From Maribacter_C sp047345145 (lineage in GTDB: Bacteria > Bacteroidota > Bacteroidia > Flavobacteriales > Flavobacteriaceae), in assembly GCF_047345145.1 (NCBI RefSeq), contig NZ_JBLFER010000002.1:1178001-1242000 (forward strand): 64,000 bases of DNA, read 5' to 3'. A model generated the notes under the pieces. It was not told where the DNA came from. It saw only the letters and a program-made list of their open reading frames with translations, and did no database searches. The translations under genes and the position numbers were made by a program. Each line of letters opens with the position of its first letter. Within the stretch, counting starts at the first letter, position 1. Positions 35,952 through 45,163 of this stretch are shown here, piece after piece.

Positions 35952-35984
35952 TTAAATCATTCTTTCGGCCATAAAAAATTGGCA

Positions 35985-38900
35985 CTATTTCGAATCTTCC
36001 AACTCTTTTACCTTGGTTTTGCGGAATTGGGAAGCTGTACTTCCGTAAACCTTTTTAAAACAAGTTCTAAAATATTTCAAGTCATTGAAACCAACCTCGT
36101 ATGCTATGCTGGCTATATTTAAGTCTGTTTGTACAAGCAACTGTGCAGCTCTCTTGAGTTTAACCATTCTAATAAACTCCGAAATAGATTGTCCGGTCAA
36201 GGCTTTAAATTTTCTATAAAGTACGGTTTGACTCATGTGCATAAGTTCAACTAACGTAGAAGCCATAAAATCAGAATCAGAAATATGCTCTTCTACAATA
36301 CCTATGGCTTTGCGTAAAAAGATTTCATCGGGGGACTCCAAATCTATCTTCTTAGGTTCTAAAATAATTTCATTCCTGAATTTTTTGATAAGGTTTTGTC
36401 TTGACTTTAACAAATTAGCTGTTTGTAAAGTCAATAGATTAGCATCAAAAGGTTTAGTTATATATACATCTGCTCCTGTATCATATCCTATTTTCTGAAC
36501 TTTAGTGGAAGTCCTGGCCGTCAACAAAATAACTGGTATGTGGCTAGTATTGATATCTAGTTTAATTTTTTTACAAAATTCTATTCCATCCATTTTTGGC
36601 ATCATTACATCGCTAATTATCAAATCAATAGGTTGGCTTAGAGCAACTTCGATACCTTGAACACCATTAGCGGCCTCCAAAACATTATAATCTTTAGTAA
36701 ATAGGCTTTTAATAAAGTTACGTACTTCTAGGTTATCTTCTACCAAAAGAAGGGTATGTAAATCTTGTTTCAATAGAACAGTTTTTTCCTCAATATCCTT
36801 TATCTGCACTATATTGTTGGTCCAGCCAATTTTAACTGCAGAAGGGTCAAATTCATTAAACATGATATCTTCATCATCTTCATTTGAGGAAGTAATTATT
36901 TCATGAGGTTCTAGGTGCTCATTACCAAAGGGTAATAGAATTGTAAATACAGTTCCCGTACCTTCTTTGCTTTCTACATAAATGTGTCCTTTATGTAGTT
37001 CTATAATATCTTTTGCCAATGCCAGACCTACTCCAGTGCCCGATCTAAACTCATTTTGTTGGCCAAGCTGAAAATAGCGATCAAAAATAAATTCCAAATC
37101 TTCTTCACGAATACCGGTTCCAGTATCACTTATTTGTAGGTTTAAAGATTTTACAGCGGTTTCCTCCTTCTTTTCTTCAGAAATAGTAATAGTTATATTA
37201 CCTCCTCTAGGTGTAAACTTAAATGCATTAGACAGCACATTTAGCACTACTTTTTTCATTTCTATTTTATCAAACCAGACATCTATATGCTCATACTTGG
37301 TCTCAAATTTATAATCTATATGCCTCTCCTTGGCCAATTCTTCAAAAGAAAGTTTAATGTCCCGAATAAAGGGGACAACATCTGTTTTTCTGGCAGATAA
37401 CTTTAATTTACCCGCTTCACTTTTTCTAAAATCCAATAACTGGTTTATTAGTTGCAACAGAATGCTGGCGTTTCTGTACATGCTGCCTAAGCGTTCTTGA
37501 ATGGTTTTGTCTCCAACCTTCTCGTCAATCATTCGTTTTAAGGGGCCAATTATAAGGGTAAGTGGTGTCCTGAAATCGTGCGAAATATTGGTAAATAATT
37601 GTAGTTTTAATCGGTTAATCTGCTCGTCACGCTCTCTATCTAAGCGTTCTTTTTTAAGTTCTGTACGTTCTTGTATACGTTGAATACTATATTTTCGTAT
37701 TACCAGAAATAGTCCTGTTATTAATATAAGGTAACTTAAATAAGCCCACCAAGTTTGCCAAAGTGACGGTGCAATTACAATGTTAACCCATGTTGCTTTC
37801 TCCGTCCATACCCTATCGCTATTGGTCGCCTTTACTTTGAATTTATAATTACCATGATTTAGATTGGTGTACGTTGCCGTTTTACTATTTCCTACATAAT
37901 TCCAGTTTGTGTCAAAGCCTTCCAACATATAGGCATATTCATTTTTATTGGCTTGTGAGTAACCAAGTGCCACATAATCAAACGTAATATCATTTTGATT
38001 ATGCTTTAATGAAATATTTCTTGATTGTTCGGGAATATTTATAATTTCCTTATTTCTAATATCAAGGGATTGAATAACGATTGGCGGCATAAAGGAGTCT
38101 TCTTTTATATTCTTAGGGTCAAAAACTGTAAACCCGTCGACCCCACCAAAAATGAGTTCACCGTTTTCCTTTTTAAGATAAGCACCATAATTAAACTCGT
38201 TTCCTTGAAGACCATCCGATAGGTTAAAATTCTTGAACTCATTTGATTCTGGGTTAAATCTACTTAGGCCTTTGTTGGTACTCAACCAAAGATTTCGTTC
38301 ATTATCAGGAACTATTCCATAAATAACTTCATCAGGCAATCCTTCCTGAACCCCATATCGCTTGCTTGTATTGGTATCAAAATTATACTGGAACAAACCA
38401 TCGCCTTCTGTACCAATCCACAGATTTTTACCTGATTCTTCATATGTGCTAATTACTTTTTGTACGCCATACGTCATTTGGGTATTTTCTTTGTACGGTA
38501 TTCTGGTAATTTTTTTCGTTGCAACATCCACATAAGCCATTCCATTTTCACCACCTACCAAAACTTTCCCGTCGAAAGACTTAGATATGGTATATATAAA
38601 TCTTCCCAATATATTCTGGTGGTCTGGTATGTGGGTAAACTTTTTATTCGTAAGGCTATAAAAATTCAACCCACCATTATTGGTCCCAACCCAAATATTA
38701 TAATTACTATCTTCTGCAATAGATGTAATTCTATTGCTGCTTAGGCCATTGGCTCCTTCTTCTGCTCCTATTCCTATATGCTGGAATATTGGTTTGCCAT
38801 CTTTAACATGAATATAGTCCAGTCCTTTACTATGGGTTCCTACCCATAGGTTGCCCATATGGTCTTTAATTACTGCCTTTACATTATTATCTGCCAGACT

Positions 38901-40133
38901 ATTGCTATTGTGGGGGTCATATCTATAATAGGTGAAAGATTTGTTTTTTTTGTCATAAAAATTTAATCCACCACCTTCTGTTCCCACCCATAAGTTTTGA
39001 TTATCGTCCTCAGCAATTCCACTAACAACTTTATAGTTTAAATCATCATCATCCGGACCTTCAGAAAAGCTAGAAAAAACAGTGGAGCTTTTATCCAAAT
39101 AATTGATACCGCCAGCCCATGTTCCAATCCATAAATCTCCTCTTGAATCGGCCATGATATCATAGACAGAATTCTGGCTGAGACTATTTGGTATGGTAAC
39201 GTTGTGTTTGTAATTATATACTTTATCATTTTTTCTATGTAACAGAAACAAACCTTCATAAGTACCGATCCATAGGTTTTGATTTTCATCCTCGTACATA
39301 GTCCTTACATTACCAGCAATAGGCTTGGAGCCATCTGGCATTCTATGTTCTACAAAAGAATTTATGGTTTTATCAAAGTAAGCCAATCCATTATCATAAC
39401 CGAGCCATATTCTCTTTTCTGAATCTTCAAATAAAATGACATTATTATTCTTCATCTTTGAAGGGGATAAGTTTCTTGGATAAGAGTAATGGGAGAAAAT
39501 TTCTGTCTCAGGATCATAAACATCAATGTTGATATCTGTACAAACCCAAATTTTCTTATTAGAGGACTTCAATAGCGATAAGGTTAAATTAGAACTTAAC
39601 CCAGATGGTGTATTTTCTTTATGGACATATTTTGTTAAGCTACCCGGTACCGCATTAAAATACCATAATCCTTTGTTTGTAGCTATCCATAAACGAGATG
39701 ATACATCAATTACGATATCCCAAATTTCCCCACTTAAATATTCACCTTCCTTTGTCCCAATCACTATTCTTTCAAAATTATCCAAGATTGGATTATATCT
39801 ATTGAGACCATTTTTTGTACCAATCCAAATGTTGTCATCGTTATCTTTAGCCAATGCCGTAATCCAGCTATCACTTAAACTATTATCGTTCGTTGAGTTA
39901 TAATAATAATTTTTGAAAATATGTCCATCAAACTTATTTAGACCATATCTGGTACCAAACCATAGATAGCCCTTATTGTCTTGAAGAATGGTTACTACGG
40001 ATCGCTGGGATAACCCCTCTGTTGTAGAATAATTTTTAAAACTTAAATTATCTAATTGGCTATACTCCAATTCTTGGGCATTTACCAACGTAAGAGAAAA
40101 TACTAATAAGATGTAATTAATGAGCTTCATCAT
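35985..40133 (-). CDS. Hybrid two-component sensor-regulator (HTCS)
   Basis: This 1382-residue single-chain regulator controls the polyuronate locus. A signal peptide leads into about 14 beta-propeller (reg_prop) repeats with the N-x-W-IGT motif (residues about 40-690) and a Y_Y_Y domain (about 710-785). A membrane helix (WWAYLSYLILITGLFLVI, about 790-815) follows. The kinase has HDFRTPLTLI (phospho-His near 855) and HATPase boxes (VLNVLSNAFKFTPRGG, GTGVGLALAKDI). A receiver domain (LLLVEDN; phospho-Asp near 1170 in IISDVMMPKMDG) and an AraC helix-turn-helix (about 1280-1375) end it. The periplasmic propeller should bind an oligo-uronide. It likely acts on the paired C-run boxes. Confidence 0.95.
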   Translation of the reverse strand: MMKLINYILLVFSLTLVNAQELEYSQLDNLSFKNYSTTEGLSQRSVVTILQDNKGYLWFGTRYGLNKFDGHIFKNYYYNSTNDNSLSDSWITALAKDNDDNIWIGTKNGLNRYNPILDNFERIVIGTKEGEYLSGEIWDIVIDVSSRLWIATNKGLWYFNAVPGSLTKYVHKENTPSGLSSNLTLSLLKSSNKKIWVCTDINIDVYDPETEIFSHYSYPRNLSPSKMKNNNVILFEDSEKRIWLGYDNGLAYFDKTINSFVEHRMPDGSKPIAGNVRTMYEDENQNLWIGTYEGLFLLHRKNDKVYNYKHNVTIPNSLSQNSVYDIMADSRGDLWIGTWAGGINYLDKSSTVFSSFSEGPDDDDLNYKVVSGIAEDDNQNLWVGTEGGGLNFYDKKNKSFTYYRYDPHNSNSLADNNVKAVIKDHMGNLWVGTHSKGLDYIHVKDGKPIFQHIGIGAEEGANGLSSNRITSIAEDSNYNIWVGTNNGGLNFYSLTNKKFTHIPDHQNILGRFIYTISKSFDGKVLVGGENGMAYVDVATKKITRIPYKENTQMTYGVQKVISTYEESGKNLWIGTEGDGLFQYNFDTNTSKRYGVQEGLPDEVIYGIVPDNERNLWLSTNKGLSRFNPESNEFKNFNLSDGLQGNEFNYGAYLKKENGELIFGGVDGFTVFDPKNIKEDSFMPPIVIQSLDIRNKEIINIPEQSRNISLKHNQNDITFDYVALGYSQANKNEYAYMLEGFDTNWNYVGNSKTATYTNLNHGNYKFKVKATNSDRVWTEKATWVNIVIAPSLWQTWWAYLSYLILITGLFLVIRKYSIQRIQERTELKKERLDRERDEQINRLKLQLFTNISHDFRTPLTLIIGPLKRMIDEKVGDKTIQERLGSMYRNASILLQLINQLLDFRKSEAGKLKLSARKTDVVPFIRDIKLSFEELAKERHIDYKFETKYEHIDVWFDKIEMKKVVLNVLSNAFKFTPRGGNITITISEEKKEETAVKSLNLQISDTGTGIREEDLEFIFDRYFQLGQQNEFRSGTGVGLALAKDIIELHKGHIYVESKEGTGTVFTILLPFGNEHLEPHEIITSSNEDDEDIMFNEFDPSAVKIGWTNNIVQIKDIEEKTVLLKQDLHTLLLVEDNLEVRNFIKSLFTKDYNVLEAANGVQGIEVALSQPIDLIISDVMMPKMDGIEFCKKIKLDINTSHIPVILLTARTSTKVQKIGYDTGADVYITKPFDANLLTLQTANLLKSRQNLIKKFRNEIILEPKKIDLESPDEIFLRKAIGIVEEHISDSDFMASTLVELMHMSQTVLYRKFKALTGQSISEFIRMVKLKRAAQLLVQTDLNIASIAYEVGFNDLKYFRTCFKKVYGSTASQFRKTKVKELEDSK

Positions 40134-40237
40134 ATTTAATGGCCATACACTACTGAATATATGTATTAAAAGACAAGGTTTAAAAACCTTTAGACTTGAA
40201 TATATTTAATCTAGGTAAACTTAACTTTTAAAAATGG

Positions 40238-40271
40238 AATACCCCTATTCATAAATTAGAATAAGGGTATT
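40238..40271 (-). terminator. Terminator hairpin after susD
   Basis: Arms AATACCCCTATTC (40238-40250) and GAATAAGGGTATT (40259-40271) pair over 13 bp with one mismatch and an 8-nt loop. Along the minus strand the hairpin is followed by CCATTTTTAAAAG, with a short T-run. It lies between the susD stop and the HTCS start and should end the susCD transcript. Confidence 0.65.
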
Positions 40272-40302
40272 ACTCAAAATCAAACTAACTCGGTTTTCTT
40301 CA

Positions 40303-41817
40303 TTATTGAATGACGAAGCCTTCAGGGTTCTGTACCAATTCACTCAAAGTAATTGAATTGAATGGAATTGGAGCAATGTACTGGGCCTCCGTAGGCATTT
40401 TTGCCAAATCTACAGGTTCGGAAGAATCTCTTTTAGCGGCCATTTCAGCCACGCGTTCAGTTCTGACAAGATCAAACCATCTTTTATACTCAGCGGCAAG
40501 CTCCCATCCTTTTTCGTCAACTATTTCATTCGGAGTGGCTGAACCTACATCGACTGCAGCGTCAGCTACTAAATAGGACAAGCCAGCTGCTCTTCTTTTT
40601 ACTTGGTTCAAAGCTTCAATAGAACTAGCATTTTCCCCAACTCTTGCCTGAGCCTCGGCATAGATCAATAGAATCTCGGCATACCTATACAATTCTATGG
40701 ATCTAAATGTTACGGGTCTACCGCTAAAAGTTAAATCCTCTGAGAGTACATATTTTTTGTACATGGGATGGGCCCTATCTGAATCTGGCCAGGGTATGGT
40801 AGCAGGGTCTTTAGGGGTGATTACTCCTCCCGGTGATTTTCTATTCGGAATATCTAATAAGAATGTAGCATCCTTTCTAGGTCCTTCAGGAAAATCATTA
40901 AAAAATTGCAACTCTGGAAAACAATCAGAAAATCCCCGCCCTTGGTGAAAGGTAAATGCAGTTGCTGCCCCATTCACAATACTTTGGTCATCCGCTAGTC
41001 TCAATGAAAATATGGATTCTCTACTTTCCGCACCTTCCAAGGTCCACAAATCCTCTATCGGGACCAGCTCATGATAGCCATAATCAATAATCTCTTTAGC
41101 TTTGGTCGCAACCAATTGATGTTTAGAAATATCCTTCACGGGCCAACCTGCCCAGGTCAAATACAGATCGGCCAATACAGATTTTGCCAAAGCAGCCGAT
41201 GCACGTCCTGATTCCTCCGAACCTGGAACAGGCAGGGAGACCTCTGCAATTAGCAGGTCACTTTCTATTTGTTCATAGTTGGCCAGAACGGTGGCTCGCT
41301 GTTCCTTACCTGTTGGTACCACTCCATCCAAAATTAATGGCATATTACCCCAAGTTTTAACCAAGTGCAAATAGCTATATGCTCTGAATGTTCGAGCCTC
41401 CGCATCTGCCAAACTGATTATTTCCTCAGCTGCAGTAGACGTCTTAAGGGCTTCTATTAATGTATTACAATAGTAAATGGTTTGCCAATACCCATCCCAA
41501 GCGTGGGGCAACCAATTAATATCTGAATTTTCCCCACTCCCATAATCAAATCGATCAAACACTCTTAATGGTGCTTTATTACCAGCTGCCCATGTAGTAA
41601 TATCATCGGCTCCGTAGGTGGCCGTTCTAGTGAAGTGGGGCGTCTTGTGTATTTCTAGCATTCTTCTATAGATAGGGGCAAGACTTGCCGTAATGTCCCC
41701 TTCGCTACTTAACCTGTCCAGTGTTAAGAGACTGCCGGTATCTTCCTCCAAATCTGAGCAAGAATAGCCTACCAAAGCTACTATTGCGAGAACTATTAAT
41801 TTATTTATATGTTTCAT
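40303..41817 (-). CDS. SusD/RagB family glycan-binding lipoprotein
   Basis: Starting at the ATG at 41817 gives 504 residues; the longer frame overlaps susC. The lipobox (VGYSC, then SDLEED) and SusD motifs are present: AEARTFRAYSYLHLVKTWGN, MPLILDGV, SALAKSVLADLYLTWAG-type TPR text, and the C-terminal RSIELYRYAEILLIYAEAQA, VDEKGWELAAEYKRWFDLVR. It sits on the cell surface above the SusC barrel and captures the oligosaccharide. The gene is 16 bp after susC, and the pair ends in a terminator hairpin. Confidence 0.95.
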   Translation of the reverse strand: MKHINKLIVLAIVALVGYSCSDLEEDTGSLLTLDRLSSEGDITASLAPIYRRMLEIHKTPHFTRTATYGADDITTWAAGNKAPLRVFDRFDYGSGENSDINWLPHAWDGYWQTIYYCNTLIEALKTSTAAEEIISLADAEARTFRAYSYLHLVKTWGNMPLILDGVVPTGKEQRATVLANYEQIESDLLIAEVSLPVPGSEESGRASAALAKSVLADLYLTWAGWPVKDISKHQLVATKAKEIIDYGYHELVPIEDLWTLEGAESRESIFSLRLADDQSIVNGAATAFTFHQGRGFSDCFPELQFFNDFPEGPRKDATFLLDIPNRKSPGGVITPKDPATIPWPDSDRAHPMYKKYVLSEDLTFSGRPVTFRSIELYRYAEILLIYAEAQARVGENASSIEALNQVKRRAAGLSYLVADAAVDVGSATPNEIVDEKGWELAAEYKRWFDLVRTERVAEMAAKRDSSEPVDLAKMPTEAQYIAPIPFNSITLSELVQNPEGFVIQ

Positions 41818-41833
41818 AGTAGTTATTTTTCTA

Positions 41834-44800
41834 TTAAAATGATACATTAAGTCCTAAGGTTATAGACCTATTTATGGGGTACGAATTATAATCGATACCA
41901 ACATCGGCGTCGGCATTATCTACCGAAGCCGTTGCCTCAGGATCAAAACCGGCATAATCGCTAATTATAAATAGATTTTCTACACTTGTATATAATCTAG
42001 CGTTGCTTAAGCCTAATTTATCCAACACCTTATCATTAAAATTATAGCTAAAGGCAATATTCTTCATGGTTATATAAGAGCCGTCCTCTATAAATTGAGA
42101 AGAAAGAATTTCCGTGCCATCTCTACCTGAAGGTATATTGCTTGAGTTCGTAGGTGTCCACCGATTTCTATAATCACCATGTACCGCATGAAATTGTTGA
42201 GCTCCCAGTGCCATAAGTCGAGCTCTTTGTAAATTATAGATATCATTACCTTGTGATCCTGTAAGTACAAAATTAAGATTTAGGTTTTTATAACCAATAT
42301 CCCAATTCCAACCCCAAGTATAATCTGCATTTCCATCGCCCACTGTGGTAATATCATCTGTGGTTATTATGCCATCAGGAGTGCCGTCTGGACCACTAAT
42401 ATCTCTATATTTCGCATTTCCGGGAGTACCTTGATCCTCTTCTCCCAATTGATATACACCATCAAAAATATAGCCTCTAAAAGAGCTAATAGGCAAACCT
42501 ACCTCAACCCTTGTAGGATTTACTGGAAAAGTATTATCTCTAATATTATCTCCCACAACTATGAAGTCCAAACCATTGTTAAGAGAGAGTACTTCGTTCC
42601 GATTTCTTGAAACACTTAAGGTTGAATTAATTTTCCAAGTGTCATTTTGGACTATTCTGGTTCCCAAAGTAATTTCAAAACCTTTGTTCTCTACCTCTCC
42701 TGCATTGATAAACTGCCTAGTCGGGCCAACAAACTGCGGTAACTGTGTATCCAACAATAAATCTGTGGTATTTTTCTTGTAATAATCAAGTGAAAGTGTT
42801 AATGCAGAATTCCACATTCCAAAATCTATACCGGCATTGATTTGCTCAGTTGTTTCCCAAGTCAAGTCTGGGTTAGCAACCCTATTAGAAGGGGCTACAC
42901 CAGTAGTTAGTATCCCATCAAAAGGATAGTTAATATCACTATTCAGGGTCGCTCTTGATCGTGTTCCAAAAACACCGATACTCTGGTTTCCTACTTGGCC
43001 GTAGCTTAATCTCAATTTCAAATTGTTCAAGGTCTCACTATTCTTTAAAAAATTCTCTTCGGATACTTTCCATGCAAAAGATGCAGAAGGAAAATAGCCC
43101 CATTTATCATTTTGAAAAATACTTGTACCATCAGCCCTTAGAGAAGCCGTGAAGAGATATTTGTCTAACAATGAAAAATTAACACGACCCAAAAAAGATT
43201 CCAGCTCTCTCTGAGTTTCCCGGTTAGAGGTGAGCTGTACCGCGGCGGCTGATAAATCTCTAAACGTAACCAAATCAGTAAAGAAATCGTTGGCATCTAT
43301 ATCGACCCTATTGAATTTATCAATGACCAATTCGTGCACCGCATCAATTTTCAAATTACTTTTTTCTCCAATATCAACAGCATAGGTCAATCTATTGGTA
43401 TTAAATAAATTTGTCCTAAAAATATTATCCACGTTGGCCCTACCATTTGCGCTTGAAATTAATGGTGCATATGTATTTCTGTGTTCCTCAGTCCTGACAA
43501 TACCACCAGAAATGTTAAAAACTAGATTTTTGATAATATCGTAATTGAGATTACCAGATACGCTAAAACGATCTTCGATATTCTCCCTTATGTTATTCTC
43601 CACAGCTACCAAAGGATTAGTTTCAGAGGTGGATAAGTTTTTAATAGAATTAAAGTTAAAGTCACCATTTTCGTCAAAGGCAGGTGTTGTAGGGTCAAAA
43701 GCAAGCCCTGCTCCAAGGTCAGCCCTGACACCAGTCAACTCCTCTCTGCCTACATTAAAATTAATTCCCATCTTTAGTCTATTCGAAAATTTGGTATTCA
43801 AATTAGCTCGTAGATTAAGCCTCCTAAAATCTTGGTCTATTACAGTGCTACCGGACTCGTAAAAGTTTCCAGAAACATAGTAATCCATATCTTCGCTACC
43901 TCCACTCGCAGATACCTGTACATTCTTGAAAAATGCAGTTTGAAATAAACGTTCCTGCCAATCCTCGCCACCATTTGCCTTTAAATCGGCTATTTCTTGA
44001 GTAGTAAAGAATGGATTGTCTTCGTTGGGATCAACTCTTTCAGCAAAAACAACGCCTTCCGCAAATTCTACAGGACTCAACAAATCTAATTTTTGGGTTA
44101 CGTTAGAGATTCCCGAGAACAAGTCTATAGCTATTTTAGCTTTACCTGTTCGCCCTCTTTTGGTGGTTATCAGAACCACACCATTCGCCCCTCTAGTACC
44201 GTAAATAGCAGTTGAAGAAGCATCTTTTAAAATTTCCATTGATTGAATATCATTTACGTTAACCGTAGAGATATCCACAAATTGCCCATCAACTACATAT
44301 AATGGCTCGTTACCACCAGTAATAGAATTGGCACCACGGATTCGTATTTTGAAAGCACCACCAGGCGCACCACTAGTTTGGGTAACTTGTACCCCTGCAG
44401 CTCTACCTTGTAGTGCCTGGCTTACATCGTTTAATGGCTGCTTATCAAAATCCTTAGCAGATACCGAAGTCAAAGCGCCTGTTACATCTGACTTTTTAGA
44501 GGTACCATACCCCACAACTACAACCTCATCCAATTTTGAGGCATCTTCCTCTAGTGATACATTAATAGTAGATTGGCCATTTAAGGGTATTTCTTTAGTC
44601 GAATAACCGATGTAGCTAAATAGTATTATGGCATCATTGCTTATAGCATTCAAAGTAAAATTACCTTCAAAATCTGTTTGTGTTCCATTGGTCGTACCTT
44701 TAACTACTACACTCGCACCTGGTAAAGGTCCGTTTGCGTCGGATACAGTACCGGTAACCATAAGCTGTGCATAAGAAAACCCGCATGTCATAAACACCAT

Positions 44801-44857
44801 AATACAGAGCAATGCCTTATTGTACATTTTTATTTTTAATAGCTTGAGTTGTTTCAT
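41834..44857 (-). CDS. SusC/RagA family TonB-dependent receptor
   Basis: The 1007-residue outer membrane receptor has a signal peptide (CIMVFMTCGFSYAQ), a carboxypeptidase-D-like N-terminal domain (TGTVSDANGPLPGASVVVKG), a TonB box (LDEVVVVGYG), a plug (ADVQVTQT-type text, IRIRGANSITGGNEPLYVVD, STAIYGTRGANGVVLITTKR) and a 22-strand barrel ending in ITLGLNVSF. It imports the oligosaccharide together with the SusD lipoprotein encoded 16 bp downstream. A second Met at 44827 is an alternative start. A weak C-run box lies about 60 bp upstream. Confidence 0.97.
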   Translation of the reverse strand: MKQLKLLKIKMYNKALLCIMVFMTCGFSYAQLMVTGTVSDANGPLPGASVVVKGTTNGTQTDFEGNFTLNAISNDAIILFSYIGYSTKEIPLNGQSTINVSLEEDASKLDEVVVVGYGTSKKSDVTGALTSVSAKDFDKQPLNDVSQALQGRAAGVQVTQTSGAPGGAFKIRIRGANSITGGNEPLYVVDGQFVDISTVNVNDIQSMEILKDASSTAIYGTRGANGVVLITTKRGRTGKAKIAIDLFSGISNVTQKLDLLSPVEFAEGVVFAERVDPNEDNPFFTTQEIADLKANGGEDWQERLFQTAFFKNVQVSASGGSEDMDYYVSGNFYESGSTVIDQDFRRLNLRANLNTKFSNRLKMGINFNVGREELTGVRADLGAGLAFDPTTPAFDENGDFNFNSIKNLSTSETNPLVAVENNIRENIEDRFSVSGNLNYDIIKNLVFNISGGIVRTEEHRNTYAPLISSANGRANVDNIFRTNLFNTNRLTYAVDIGEKSNLKIDAVHELVIDKFNRVDIDANDFFTDLVTFRDLSAAAVQLTSNRETQRELESFLGRVNFSLLDKYLFTASLRADGTSIFQNDKWGYFPSASFAWKVSEENFLKNSETLNNLKLRLSYGQVGNQSIGVFGTRSRATLNSDINYPFDGILTTGVAPSNRVANPDLTWETTEQINAGIDFGMWNSALTLSLDYYKKNTTDLLLDTQLPQFVGPTRQFINAGEVENKGFEITLGTRIVQNDTWKINSTLSVSRNRNEVLSLNNGLDFIVVGDNIRDNTFPVNPTRVEVGLPISSFRGYIFDGVYQLGEEDQGTPGNAKYRDISGPDGTPDGIITTDDITTVGDGNADYTWGWNWDIGYKNLNLNFVLTGSQGNDIYNLQRARLMALGAQQFHAVHGDYRNRWTPTNSSNIPSGRDGTEILSSQFIEDGSYITMKNIAFSYNFNDKVLDKLGLSNARLYTSVENLFIISDYAGFDPEATASVDNADADVGIDYNSYPINRSITLGLNVSF

Positions 44858-44915
44858 AGTTCGTTCAGTTAATTATTTCTATCGCTAAAATATTGTTATG
44901 TAGATGTTGATTTAA

Positions 44916-44942
44916 GGTAAAAAAGGGTTTATCTAGGGGGGG
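44916..44942 (-). promoter_or_regulatory. C-run box upstream of susC
   Basis: On the coding strand TATATCCCCCCC begins at 44942, CCC follows at 44927 and ACC at 44917. The C-rich pattern and the TATA-C-run start resemble the other boxes of the locus, but the offsets (15 and 25 bp) do not match the 21-22 bp pattern, so this is the weakest of the five. A -7-like TATTTTAG lies farther toward susC. Confidence 0.4.
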
Positions 44943-45106
44943 ATATAATTCAGTGTTTATTATTTTGTCAGAAAAGTTATACTAAAATACATTTTAGGTA
45001 AAAAAAAAGAAAATTTCATATAATCTAGACCTTTTAGTTTGGTATAAAATGACATTCTAAAAAGGAAATTATTCTGATATTATGATAACCAAACTCATTT
45101 TAAATT

Positions 45107-45140
45107 TTAACCCCCGTGGAAATAGTACCAAGAGGGTTAA
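45107..45140 (-). terminator. Hairpin after the ricin-lectin beta-helix gene
   Basis: TTAACCCCCGTGG (45107-45119) and CCAAGAGGGTTAA (45128-45140) pair over 13 bp with two mismatches and an 8-nt loop. It lies 24 bp after the stop of the enzyme gene. The minus-strand flank is AAAATTTAAAATG with no T-run, so it may be a transcript end or a processing hairpin. I rate the terminator role as moderate. Confidence 0.4.
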
Positions 45141-45163
45141 TAATTAATTAAAAAATGTTATCC

